Shown in pieces: positions 8,369 through 16,255 of a stretch of 64,000 nt of DNA. The translations under genes and the position numbers were made by a program. The number at the start of each line of letters is the position of its first letter. Position 1 is the first letter of the stretch. Origin of the DNA: Beijerinckia sp. 28-YEA-48 (GTDB taxonomy: Bacteria > Pseudomonadota > Alphaproteobacteria > Rhizobiales > Beijerinckiaceae); NCBI RefSeq assembly GCF_900104955.1, contig NZ_FNSI01000001.1, positions 1,398,001 to 1,462,000 on the forward strand, given 5' to 3'. Under the pieces are notes generated by a model that ran no database searches, had not been told where the DNA came from, and worked only from the letters and a program-made list of their open reading frames with translations.

Positions 8369-9556
8369 GTGGGTAAACTCAGCAATCGTGGTCTCGTCTA
8401 TCTTGGTCCAGGCAAGGTTGAAGTTCAGGACATCGCCGATCCGAAATTCGAAAACCCGGGTGGAAGCAAGATCGAGCATGCTGTCATCCTCAAGGTCGTC
8501 TCGACCAATATTTGCGGTTCGGATCAGCACATGGTGCGTGGTCGCACGACAGCTCCCGCTGGATTGGTGTTGGGCCATGAAATCACCGGCGAAGTGATCG
8601 AAAAGGGCGCCGACGTCGAGATGCTGAGTATCGGTGATATTGTTTCGGTGCCGTTCAACGTCGCTTGCGGACGGTGCCCCAATTGTCGCACGCTCAACAC
8701 CGGCGTCTGTGAGACTGTGAACCCGGCGCGGGCCGGCGGCGCTTATGGCTATGTGGACATGGGCGGCTGGATTGGCGGCCAGGCAAAATACGTCATGGTC
8801 CCCTATGCCGATTTCAACCTTCTGAAATTCCCCAATCGTGATCGCGCGATGGAGAAGATCCGCGATCTCACCATGCTGTCGGATATTCTACCAACCGGTT
8901 TTCACGGTGCGATCAAGGCGGGTGTTGGCGTCGGCTCGGTTGTCTATGTTGCGGGTGCGGGGCCGGTCGGCATGGCAGCCGCGGCATCAGCGCAGATCCT
9001 TGGCGCCGCCGTCGTCATGATTGGCGACTTCAATAAAGAGCGGCTTGCTCATGCCGCAAAATTTGGCTTTGTCCCGATTGATCTTGGCAAGCATGATCGC
9101 CTCGGCGAGATGATTGCCGAGGTGACGGGATCCCCAGAAGTCGACGCGGCGATCGATGCCGTCGGGTTCGAAGCGCGCGGGCATTCGGGTGGCGAGCAGC
9201 CAGCGATTGTTCTCAATCAGATGATGGAGATTACCCGCGCGGCGGGTCAGATCGGTGTTCCGGGATTGTATGTCACGGACGATCCGGGTGGCGTCGACGA
9301 TGCAGCCAAGAAGGGCAGCCTTAGCCTTCGTTTAGGACTGGGATGGGCAAAAGCGCAAAGCTTCCATACCGGCCAAACGCCGGTCTTGCGCTACAATCGC
9401 CAGCTCATGATGGCGATCCTGCATGACAAGTTGCCCATCGCGAAGATCGTCAACGCGCAGGTCATTTCCTTGGAAGATGCGCCGAAAGGCTATGAGAGCT
9501 TCGATCAAGGCGCGGCAACCAAATACGTGCTGGACCCGCACGGAATGATTTCATAA
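8369..9556 (+). CDS. fdhA: Glutathione-independent formaldehyde dehydrogenase (zinc MDR family)
   Basis: Zinc-dependent medium-chain dehydrogenase, 395 residues, closely matching the Pseudomonas FdhA/formaldehyde dismutase layout with tightly bound NAD. The GTG start at 8369 is preferred over TTG 8354 because GAGGGG at 8356-8361 is then well spaced. Catalytic zinc ligands are in NICGSDQHM and GHEITGE, the structural zinc loop is CGRCPNCRTLNTGVC near residue 100, and the Rossmann glycine run is VYVAGAGPVGMAA near 190. The extended insertion and C-terminal VLDPHG are typical. It oxidises formaldehyde to formate without glutathione, or dismutates aldehydes. It stands alone and is followed by a hairpin at 9578. 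Confidence 0.9.
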   Translation: MGKLSNRGLVYLGPGKVEVQDIADPKFENPGGSKIEHAVILKVVSTNICGSDQHMVRGRTTAPAGLVLGHEITGEVIEKGADVEMLSIGDIVSVPFNVACGRCPNCRTLNTGVCETVNPARAGGAYGYVDMGGWIGGQAKYVMVPYADFNLLKFPNRDRAMEKIRDLTMLSDILPTGFHGAIKAGVGVGSVVYVAGAGPVGMAAAASAQILGAAVVMIGDFNKERLAHAAKFGFVPIDLGKHDRLGEMIAEVTGSPEVDAAIDAVGFEARGHSGGEQPAIVLNQMMEITRAAGQIGVPGLYVTDDPGGVDDAAKKGSLSLRLGLGWAKAQSFHTGQTPVLRYNRQLMMAILHDKLPIAKIVNAQVISLEDAPKGYESFDQGAATKYVLDPHGMIS

Positions 9557-9577
9557 GCCGATCCCTACAATGAGAGT

Positions 9578-9607
9578 GCACGGACCAGCGTCGATGCTGG
9601 TCTGTGC
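9578..9607. terminator. Hairpin terminator after formaldehyde dehydrogenase
   Basis: Twelve-base stem GCACGGACCAGC / GCTGGTCTGTGC with one G-U pair and a 6-base loop, 22 bases after the stop codon. No poly-T tail. Confidence 0.6.
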
Positions 9608-9853
9608 CGATCATGGATGCGTCCGACAATTTCGGGATTTCCGGTCTCGTTCGTCTCGATCTTGGGGTCGCCTCCTACGCTGCGGCAGCGCGCTCCAGCC
9701 GTTCGATGAGGCTGTGAAATAATTGTATGTTTTGTCATATTTATTATGTAGATAGAGCGGGTATTTTATATAGAACCTTAGGTTTTGGCCCGGGTTTGCA
9801 TTCGGAGCCTGGCGGCCCAATCCGCCGTCAGACCGTCGGATGCCGCCGCTAGA
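9608..9853. other. Intergenic, no gene seen
   Basis: AT-rich in the middle (9715-9780). A short minus-strand frame has no family resemblance. It probably contains the promoter of the thiamine-diphosphate enzyme gene. Confidence 0.5.
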
Positions 9854-9882
9854 ATGAGCTTTGCTTTTTTACCAAAGCTCAT
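9854..9882. promoter_or_regulatory. Inverted repeat with T-rich loop upstream of ThDP enzyme
   Basis: Perfect 10-base arms ATGAGCTTTG / CAAAGCTCAT around a 9-base loop containing six T, about 108 bases before the proposed GTG start. It could be an operator for the GntR or another regulator, or a leader hairpin. Confidence 0.45.
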
Positions 9883-9989
9883 CCGCTTACATTCCCAGGC
9901 GGTTTCGAATACACGCTTGGCAGGATTCACGGGCAGATCCGCCAATTAACTCGGCCAATCAACTTGGCAATCAAACACGGGATGAAACA

Positions 9990-11726
9990 GTGACCCAAAC
10001 CCTCACCAAACCGACTGCCGCCGCCAGCGCGCCGGCCACCGCCGAGATGACCGCCGAGGCGTTCCTGTCGCGCCTCGCCGAGCGTGGCATCGACTATGTG
10101 TTCGCCAATGCCGGCACCGATTTCGCGCCGATCATCGAGGCGCTGGCCCGCAAGAACAAGAAATTCCCGCGCTTCGTCACCGTGCCGCACGAGAACGTCG
10201 CCATGGCCATGGCCAATGGCTACTACCGGCTGGCCGGCAAGCCCGCCGCCGTGATGGTCCATGTCACCGTCGGCACCGCCAACACGATCTGCGGCCTGAT
10301 GAACATGGCGCGCGACAACGTTCCGGTGCTGTTGTGCGCCGGCCGCACGCCGGTTACCGAAACCGGCCACGATGCCTCGCGCAATGGCGTGATCCATTGG
10401 GGCCAGGAATCCTTCGACCAGGGCGGCATGGTTCGCGAATTCGTCAAATGGGAATATGAGCTGCGCAGTGGCCAGCCGGTCGGTGCCTTGGTCGATCGCG
10501 CCCTCGACATCGCCATGACCGAGCCGCGCGGCCCGGTTTATATGTGCCTGCCGCGTGAAGTCCTCGCCGACGATGCCGTGCCGATGCGCCGCGACAATGT
10601 TCGGCCGCTGGGCGCCCTGGCCGCGACGCCGGCGCAAGAAGCCATCGATCAGGCGGCGCAGATTCTCTCCAAGGCGAAGAGCCCGATGGTCATCACCTCG
10701 GCCTTCGCGCGCACGCCGGAAGCCCTGGCGGCCCTGAGCGAGTTCGCCGACAAGTTGGCGATTTCGGTGGCACAGCCCTCGCCGATCGATCTCAACCTGC
10801 AGACCAACCACCCGATGTTCGCCGGTTTCGATCTGCCGGCTTCATTCGCCAAAGCCGATACGATTATCGTCATCGACTCCGGCGTGCCGTGGATCCCCAA
10901 GAACGTGCGGCCGGCCGACCACGCCAAGGTCATTCACATGTCGGTTGATCCGCTGGTCAGCCGCCACCCGTTCCGCGAATTCGAAACCGACCTCCTGGTT
11001 GCTGGCGATCCGACGGCGGGCCTGCGCATGCTGCTGCAGGCGGTCGAAAAGATCGGCTATGACAAGGCTGCCGCCGAAGCACGCCGCACGGCGGCTGTTG
11101 CCGCGCGGGCGGAGGCCGTGGCCAAGCGGGAAGCCTTCGCTCTGTCGATGAAGGACCACACGCCGATCCATCCGGCTTGGTTGGCCCATTGTATCAACAA
11201 GACCAAGGCCAAGGACGCGATCGTCATGAACGAGCTGGGCACCTCCCCTGCTCGGCTCGACTTTGAAGCGCCGCAGACCTTCTTCAGCGTCGGCCTCGCG
11301 GGTGGTCTGGGCTCGGGCATCGGCTCGGCGCTTGGCATCAAGCTGGCGGCGCCGGAACGGGAAGTCATCGCCTGCGTCGGCGACGGCTCCTATATGTTCG
11401 GCAATCCGCTGCCGACCCATTTCGTCGGTCGTTCCGAGAAGCTGGCGACCCTGACGATCGTCGCCAACAACCACCAGTGGCTGGCGGTGCGCATGTCGAC
11501 CCTGGCGGTCTATCCGGATGGCGCGGCCGCCAAGGCCAATGTCATGCCGGTGCAGGACCTCAATCCGTCGCCGGATTTCGAAAAGGTGGTCGAATCCTGT
11601 GGCGGCTATGGCGAGAGCGTCAAGGACCCGAGCAAGCTGGAAGACGCGCTGCGCCGGGCCCTGGAAAAGGTACGCGCGGGCATTCCGGTGGTTCTGAACG
11701 TCCATACCCAGCCGGGCACGCGCTGA
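9990..11726 (+). CDS. Thiamine-diphosphate-dependent enzyme, acetolactate synthase-like
   Basis: ThDP enzyme of the acetolactate synthase/benzoylformate decarboxylase superfamily, 578 residues from the GTG at 9990; the longer frame from 9861 has no ribosome site and a composition unlike the family. Three domains are visible: the Pyr domain with catalytic Glu68 in VPHENVAMAMANGYY, a central domain from about 200 to 340, and the PP domain with the metal motif GDGSYMFGNPLP ending in VANNHQW near residues 465-495. The reaction (decarboxylation or carboligation of a 2-oxo acid) cannot be fixed from sequence. No small regulatory subunit is adjacent, arguing against true acetolactate synthase. The GntR regulator downstream may control it. 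Confidence 0.85.
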   Translation: MTQTLTKPTAAASAPATAEMTAEAFLSRLAERGIDYVFANAGTDFAPIIEALARKNKKFPRFVTVPHENVAMAMANGYYRLAGKPAAVMVHVTVGTANTICGLMNMARDNVPVLLCAGRTPVTETGHDASRNGVIHWGQESFDQGGMVREFVKWEYELRSGQPVGALVDRALDIAMTEPRGPVYMCLPREVLADDAVPMRRDNVRPLGALAATPAQEAIDQAAQILSKAKSPMVITSAFARTPEALAALSEFADKLAISVAQPSPIDLNLQTNHPMFAGFDLPASFAKADTIIVIDSGVPWIPKNVRPADHAKVIHMSVDPLVSRHPFREFETDLLVAGDPTAGLRMLLQAVEKIGYDKAAAEARRTAAVAARAEAVAKREAFALSMKDHTPIHPAWLAHCINKTKAKDAIVMNELGTSPARLDFEAPQTFFSVGLAGGLGSGIGSALGIKLAAPEREVIACVGDGSYMFGNPLPTHFVGRSEKLATLTIVANNHQWLAVRMSTLAVYPDGAAAKANVMPVQDLNPSPDFEKVVESCGGYGESVKDPSKLEDALRRALEKVRAGIPVVLNVHTQPGTR

Positions 11727-11798
11727 CCCCTGGAAATCGGCTCGTGCGGGCGGTGGCCCGCGCGAGTCGCTGATGGTCTGAAATTCAACGCTTTTCGA

Positions 11799-11826
11799 CG
11801 GGCGCTGCCAGACATGGCAGCGCCCG
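11799..11826. terminator. Strong hairpin after ThDP enzyme gene
   Basis: Perfect 12-base stem CGGGCGCTGCCA / TGGCAGCGCCCG with a GACA tetraloop, about 70 bases after the stop codon. No T-run downstream on the plus strand. Confidence 0.65.
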
Positions 11827-11890
11827 AAGCTTGTAACTGCGCCTTGCAACCGCGCCTTGCTCGTGCTTCCTGCCGGGAGTTGGAGCAAAT

Positions 11891-11910
11891 CGCGTTTCTG
11901 TGGAAACGCG
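11891..11910. promoter_or_regulatory. Inverted repeat upstream of gntR-type gene
   Basis: Perfect 8-base arms CGCGTTTC / GAAACGCG with a TGTG spacer. It lies 39 bases before a second palindrome in the same intergenic region. Candidate operator half of a two-site arrangement; inference from position only. Confidence 0.4.
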
Positions 11911-11948
11911 GTTTGCCCAGAATCTTTGTTTTGACGCGTCTTTGTAGC

Positions 11949-11968
11949 GTTTGATGAGTCCATCAAAC
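11949..11968. promoter_or_regulatory. Palindrome, candidate GntR autoregulatory operator
   Basis: Perfect 8-base arms GTTTGATG / CATCAAAC around AGTC, centred 55 bases before the GntR start. FCD-type GntR regulators commonly bind short palindromes near their own promoter, so this is a candidate autoregulatory operator. Confidence 0.5.
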
Positions 11969-12013
11969 TGCAAAACGCTGTGACTAGGACCGGATAGCGA
12001 CGTCGTTTTGGCC

Positions 12014-12691
12014 ATGAGCGGCACTTCATCGAGCACCAATTCTCTGCGCGTCTATCAGGAATTGGCGCAGCAAATTCTCAGCGGCGTCCTGACGCCGGGC
12101 CACAAGCTTGAAGAAAAAGTTTTGGCCGAACAGTTCGGTGTGTCCCGCACGCCGGTTCGCGAGGCGTTGCGCGAATTGGGCGCGCGCGGGCTCGTCGACT
12201 TTACGCCGCGCCGTGGCGGGGTCGTGGCCGAGATCAGCATTTCCCAACTGGCCGACATGCTGGAAGCCGAGTGCGAGATCGAAGGGCTTTGCGCCAAGCT
12301 GGCGACGCAGCGCATGACCGCGCTCGACAAAGGAAATCTCCTGGAAATTCACCGCCTGGCGATGCAGCTTGGGGGCACCCGATCGGAAGCAACCTATCGC
12401 CGGCTCAATAACGAGTTCCATGATCTGATCTGCGCTGGCGCGCGCAACAAGACCATTGCAACGAGCGCGCGCGAATTGCGCGAACGTCTGGCTGCTTTCC
12501 GACAAACGCAATCGAGCAGTCTGAAGGAGCGCATGGAGCGCTCCAACGAGGATCACGAAGCGATCGTCCGAGCCATCCTCGCCGGGCAACCGGAAGCCGC
12601 CTATGAGGCGATGCGCAAACACAATGCACGCTTGAGTTCCGATGTGTTGCGCCAGCTCTCGCGCAATGCAGCGCCGACTTCAACGAAATAG
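12014..12691 (+). CDS. GntR-family (FCD subfamily) transcriptional regulator
   Basis: Regulator of 225 residues from ATG 12014 (a TTG two codons earlier is in frame). The N-terminal winged helix runs from about residue 10 to 75: QQILSGVLTPGHKLEEKVLAEQFGVSRTPVREAL is the hallmark GntR pattern. The C-terminal all-alpha FCD ligand domain follows, with an acidic/histidine metal-binding set (EFHDLI near 135, EDHEAIVRAI near 180). FCD regulators usually repress catabolic genes and release on binding a carboxylate. It sits between the ThDP enzyme upstream and the LVIVD/enolase/CoA-transferase cluster downstream, either of which may be its target. Palindromes upstream suggest autoregulation. Confidence 0.9.
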   Translation: MSGTSSSTNSLRVYQELAQQILSGVLTPGHKLEEKVLAEQFGVSRTPVREALRELGARGLVDFTPRRGGVVAEISISQLADMLEAECEIEGLCAKLATQRMTALDKGNLLEIHRLAMQLGGTRSEATYRRLNNEFHDLICAGARNKTIATSARELRERLAAFRQTQSSSLKERMERSNEDHEAIVRAILAGQPEAAYEAMRKHNARLSSDVLRQLSRNAAPTSTK

Positions 12692-12907
12692 ACGGCTCGA
12701 TAGATCGTGTGATCGCGATCGGATCGTTCACATCAGCTGCAAAAATTTGCGTGAGAAAACAGTCACTTTCATGGCTGAAGCGTTCGACCGCCCTCTTGAC
12801 AACATCAGGCCTGGGCCAGACGCTAAGGGTCTGCGTCGGAGCGTTTGCGAGTTCGACGAACGCGTGTCGTCAAATGCGTTGACGTTTGTATGGACGCTTG
12901 AATGCCG

Positions 12908-12940
12908 AGCCCCGTCCGAGGCTGAGGGAGCCGCGGGGCT
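12908..12940. terminator. GC-rich hairpin before the LVIVD-repeat gene
   Basis: Seven-base arms AGCCCCG / CGGGGCT enclosing a smaller GGCT/AGCC stem. It lies in the 296-base gap between the GntR regulator and the LVIVD gene and may terminate the former. Weak call. Confidence 0.35.
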
Positions 12941-12987
12941 TCGCCAATAAGAACAAAATCACGGAGATAGTTTTAGCGGAGGAAGCG

Positions 12988-14436
12988 ATGATCCTGTCAA
13001 AGTTGAAATGGATGAATCTGTTGCCCGTCGCGACGTGTTTGCTTTTGTCGGGCGTCGTTCATGCCAAGGAGCAGGCCATCGGCGATCCGCCTGAAGCCAA
13101 GAATATGCAGTTGGTCGGCTGGAACGACTTGCAGCAGCGCTCCGCCTATCAACCGACGGTCTATCACCAGGGCAATCGCTGGATCGCCTATATCGGCCAT
13201 CACGGCGGCACGGAAGCGGCGCCGCGCCCGATCAATCCGCTGACCGGCCAGGCCGAGTACAATGGTACGTCCATTATCGACGTCACTGACCCAAGCAAGC
13301 CGGTCTATCTCCATCATATCCCCGGCCAGGAGGGGCTTGGCGAAAGCGGGGCGGCGCAGATGACGCGCGTGTGCAGCGGCGCTCAGCTGCCCAAGGGCGA
13401 TAAGAACGCGATCTATCTGCTGCGCACGTTCGGCAATATCGCCCACGAAGTCTGGAACGTGACCGATCCGGCCGCGCCGAAGCTGGTCAGCCGGATCGAA
13501 GGGCTGAAAGACACCCATAAGAGCTGGTGGGAGTGCGACACTGGCATCGCCTTTCTGGTTTCGGGCGCGTCGGACTGGCGCACGCGGCGCATGACGCAGG
13601 TTTATGACCTCAGCGATCCGGCACGTCCGGTGAAAATCCGCGACTTCGGTCTGCCGGGCCAGCAACCAGGTTCGTCCGGCTCCGTGCCGACGGAACTGCA
13701 CGGGCCGATCTCAGCGGGGCCTGAGTCCAACCGCGTCTATTTCGGCTATGGCACCAACAAGGGTGGCATCATCCAGATCGTCGATCGCAAGAAACTGCTG
13801 GAGGGCCCAAGCGAACCGACGCCGGAAAATCTCAAGGCACCCGAGGTTAGCCAGCTCGCGCTGTCGCCGTTGATCGGCGCCCACACAGTTTTGCCGCTGT
13901 TGAAGATGCCTATCCCTGAATTCAAGAACGATAAGGATGGCAATACGCGCGACATGGTGATGATCGTCGACGAGAGCCTCGTCAACGAATGCGCCGAGGC
14001 GCGGCAGATGGTCTGGTTCGCCGATATCACGGTCGAAACCCGTCCCATGGTCGTCTCTAATTTCACCGTCGATGAAGGATCCGGCGACTTCTGCCAGCGC
14101 GGCGGCCGCTTCGGCTCGCATTCCTCCAACGAGGCCGCCTTCGCCATCTTCAATAAGAAAGTGGTGTTCGTGACCTTCTTCAATGCCGGTGTGCGGGCGA
14201 TCGATATCCGCGATCCGTTCCGTCCGAAGGAGATCGGCTACTTCATTCCAGCGATCACATCGGCGACAACGCAACGCTGCGTGAAGATCAACGGTGCCGA
14301 TCGCTGTAAAACCGCGATCCAGAGCAACAATGTGGAGATCGACGATCGCGGTTACATCTATGTGGTGGATCGCGCCAATACGGGCGTCCACATTCTCAAA
14401 CTCAGCGATGAAACGCTGAAGTCCATCGGACAGTAG
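12988..14436 (+). CDS. Secreted LVIVD-repeat beta-propeller protein
   Basis: Periplasmic or secreted protein of 482 residues. The start is ATG 12988, preceded by GGAGGAAG; the earlier frame start lacks a ribosome site. A signal peptide ends near VVHAKE (residue 27). Repeated propeller-blade strands include TSIIDVTDPSKPVYLHHI, HEVWNVTDPAAPKLVSRI, TQVYDLSDPARPVKIRDF, GVRAIDIRDPFRPKEIGYF and YIYVVDRANTGVHIL, matching the LVIVD (choline-binding-independent beta-propeller) repeat. The function of the family is not established. The next gene starts two bases after its stop, so the pair is translationally coupled. It leads the cluster with the enolase-like protein, CoA-transferase and hydrolase. Confidence 0.82.
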   Translation: MILSKLKWMNLLPVATCLLLSGVVHAKEQAIGDPPEAKNMQLVGWNDLQQRSAYQPTVYHQGNRWIAYIGHHGGTEAAPRPINPLTGQAEYNGTSIIDVTDPSKPVYLHHIPGQEGLGESGAAQMTRVCSGAQLPKGDKNAIYLLRTFGNIAHEVWNVTDPAAPKLVSRIEGLKDTHKSWWECDTGIAFLVSGASDWRTRRMTQVYDLSDPARPVKIRDFGLPGQQPGSSGSVPTELHGPISAGPESNRVYFGYGTNKGGIIQIVDRKKLLEGPSEPTPENLKAPEVSQLALSPLIGAHTVLPLLKMPIPEFKNDKDGNTRDMVMIVDESLVNECAEARQMVWFADITVETRPMVVSNFTVDEGSGDFCQRGGRFGSHSSNEAAFAIFNKKVVFVTFFNAGVRAIDIRDPFRPKEIGYFIPAITSATTQRCVKINGADRCKTAIQSNNVEIDDRGYIYVVDRANTGVHILKLSDETLKSIGQ

Positions 14437-14438
14437 TC

Positions 14439-14942
14439 GTGCGGTGGGCGAAGCACATCGGCGTGATCTTCCTCGTCCTGTTGCTTCCGGCTGCGTCCAT
14501 GTCTGATCACAGGCCAGTCGATCCACCCAAGTGGGTTGCGATCGACTGGCCTTATCCCCGCGACGGATGGCCAGCGGGCCGCGCGTTCAGGTGTTCCGCT
14601 GCGTCCTGTGGCACGGATGCTATTCTTACCGTCCGGGTCAAACTCGGCATGTGCAATTGCGAGAGTGGCGTGCGCGATGATGTCGAGGTCGACGGGCTGT
14701 CGGACGTGGATATGATCAGCGCCACTTTCGATCCCAGTGGACAGGGTGTTCCCTTCCAGTCTGGCCCACTGAAGGGACGGATGCGCGAATATCAGACGGT
14801 GGTCGATGGAGCCAAGAAACGCCTCGTCGGTCTGGTTCTGAGCCGAGGCTGCGACGTGATCGCGGCCAGTCTTGTGACGCCGGCGCAAAGCGCGCGGAAT
14901 TGGGATGGCGATTTTGCCCGCCTGACGCAGAAAACTCCTTAG
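14439..14942 (+). CDS. Small secreted Cys-containing protein of unknown function
   Basis: Protein of 167 residues starting at GTG 14439, two bases after the LVIVD gene stop, so probably coupled to it. A signal peptide is clear (IGVIFLVLLLPAASM). The mature part has several cysteines, arranged as RCSAASC, MCNC and RGCDV, which could form disulfides in the periplasm. I do not recognise a named domain. The coupling suggests it is exported with, and possibly binds, the propeller protein; this is inference. Confidence 0.72.
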   Translation: MRWAKHIGVIFLVLLLPAASMSDHRPVDPPKWVAIDWPYPRDGWPAGRAFRCSAASCGTDAILTVRVKLGMCNCESGVRDDVEVDGLSDVDMISATFDPSGQGVPFQSGPLKGRMREYQTVVDGAKKRLVGLVLSRGCDVIAASLVTPAQSARNWDGDFARLTQKTP

Positions 14943-15099
14943 TTTCTGGCTCTTTCCCGAACCTCTCTCGTTATCGTCTGGCAGGCTTGCTTTTCGAGCA
15001 AATAACGGCTCGGAGCGCGCTATTTTTCCCATGAGAGTTGACCGTTGCAACAGTGCCGGGCCAAACAAGGGATAGAGAACAATATGGGAAGGAAATGAC

Positions 15100-16200
15100 A
15101 TGCGGATCGCCAAGGCCACCGTCAGCTTGCATCATCTGCCGATGATTTTGCCGCTCGTCGAGAAGCCGGCGGGCGATGGCCTGCGGGTGATCTGCGAGAT
15201 CGAGACCACCGATGGTCATCGTGGCTTTGGCATGAGCGGGCGCTGGATGGCCCATGGCGTCGCCGCGGCGCTCAAGAACGACCTGCTGCCGGTCATCAAG
15301 GATATGGACATCCGCGATATCGAGGCGATCCATGGCCGGCTGTGGCCGGAGATCACGCCGCGCGGCATTCGCGCCGGCGCTGGCATGACCGCCCTCTCCT
15401 GCCTCGACATGGCCATCTGGGACGCGGTGGGCCGGGCCAGTGGCCGTACCGTGGCGCAGATGTTCGGCGGGGCGCGCAAGAAAGTGCCGGTCTATGTCAC
15501 CTTCGGCTTCGGCGTTTATAGCGAGGACCAGCTGGTTCAGCTGGCACGTGAACTCGCCGATCAGGGTTTTAGCTGCCTGAAGGTTCTCGTCGGTGTCGCC
15601 AAAGGCGGCGTTGCCGAGGATGCACGGCGGGTGAAGATCGTCCGCGATGCGGTGGGCGATCGTGTTTCCATCGCGCTCGACGCCAACGAAAGCCTGTCCT
15701 TCGATCAGGCGGTGCGCCTGTGCAAAATGCTCGACGACACCGATATCGCGTTCTTCGAGGATCCGATCCGCGGCAACGACGCGCGCCAGCTCGCCGATCT
15801 GCGCCGCATGGGCCGCATTCCCGTGGCCATCGGCCAGTTCGACGGCTATGCTAGCCGCTTCCGCGAGTGGATCGAGGCGGGTGCGATCGACATTGTCATG
15901 GCCAACAGCATGTATAACGGCGGCTTCACCGAGACGCGCCGCGTCGCCGCCCTATCGCAGATTTATAATCTGCCTTTGTCGGATGCAGGCGGCGGTGGCT
16001 TGTTCTCGCTGCACCATGTCGCGGGCTTTCGCAACGGCACGATGCTGGAAATGCATCTCGGCAATGCGCGACTGGAGCGCGCGCTGTTCACCAACGCGCC
16101 GGAGCCGGAAAACGGCTTCCTGGCGGTGCCGACCGATCCGGGCATCGGCCTCAATCTCAATCGGGACTTGATGCGCGACAGCCTGATCAAGGAGGTCTAA
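15100..16200 (+). CDS. Mandelate racemase/muconate lactonizing enzyme-like protein with altered active site
   Basis: Enolase-superfamily protein of 366 residues: N-terminal capping domain (1-125) and a modified TIM barrel. A GGGAAGGAA ribosome site precedes the ATG. By hand alignment with mandelate racemase, Lys161 (first Lys of KxK), Asp194, Glu220 and Glu317 remain, while the second Lys is Leu163, the third metal ligand Glu is Gln246, the dyad Asp is Asn269 and the dyad His is Ala296. The usual bases for alpha-proton abstraction are therefore missing, and the magnesium site is weakened. It may be a different chemistry or a binding protein. It precedes a CoA-transferase by 55 bases, suggesting work on a carboxylate later activated to a CoA ester. 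Confidence 0.82.
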   Translation: MRIAKATVSLHHLPMILPLVEKPAGDGLRVICEIETTDGHRGFGMSGRWMAHGVAAALKNDLLPVIKDMDIRDIEAIHGRLWPEITPRGIRAGAGMTALSCLDMAIWDAVGRASGRTVAQMFGGARKKVPVYVTFGFGVYSEDQLVQLARELADQGFSCLKVLVGVAKGGVAEDARRVKIVRDAVGDRVSIALDANESLSFDQAVRLCKMLDDTDIAFFEDPIRGNDARQLADLRRMGRIPVAIGQFDGYASRFREWIEAGAIDIVMANSMYNGGFTETRRVAALSQIYNLPLSDAGGGGLFSLHHVAGFRNGTMLEMHLGNARLERALFTNAPEPENGFLAVPTDPGIGLNLNRDLMRDSLIKEV

Positions 16201-16255
16201 CCGGCGCCGCATTTGCGCGGGATGTAGCTCCTCCCGAAACTCAGGAGAAGATTCC

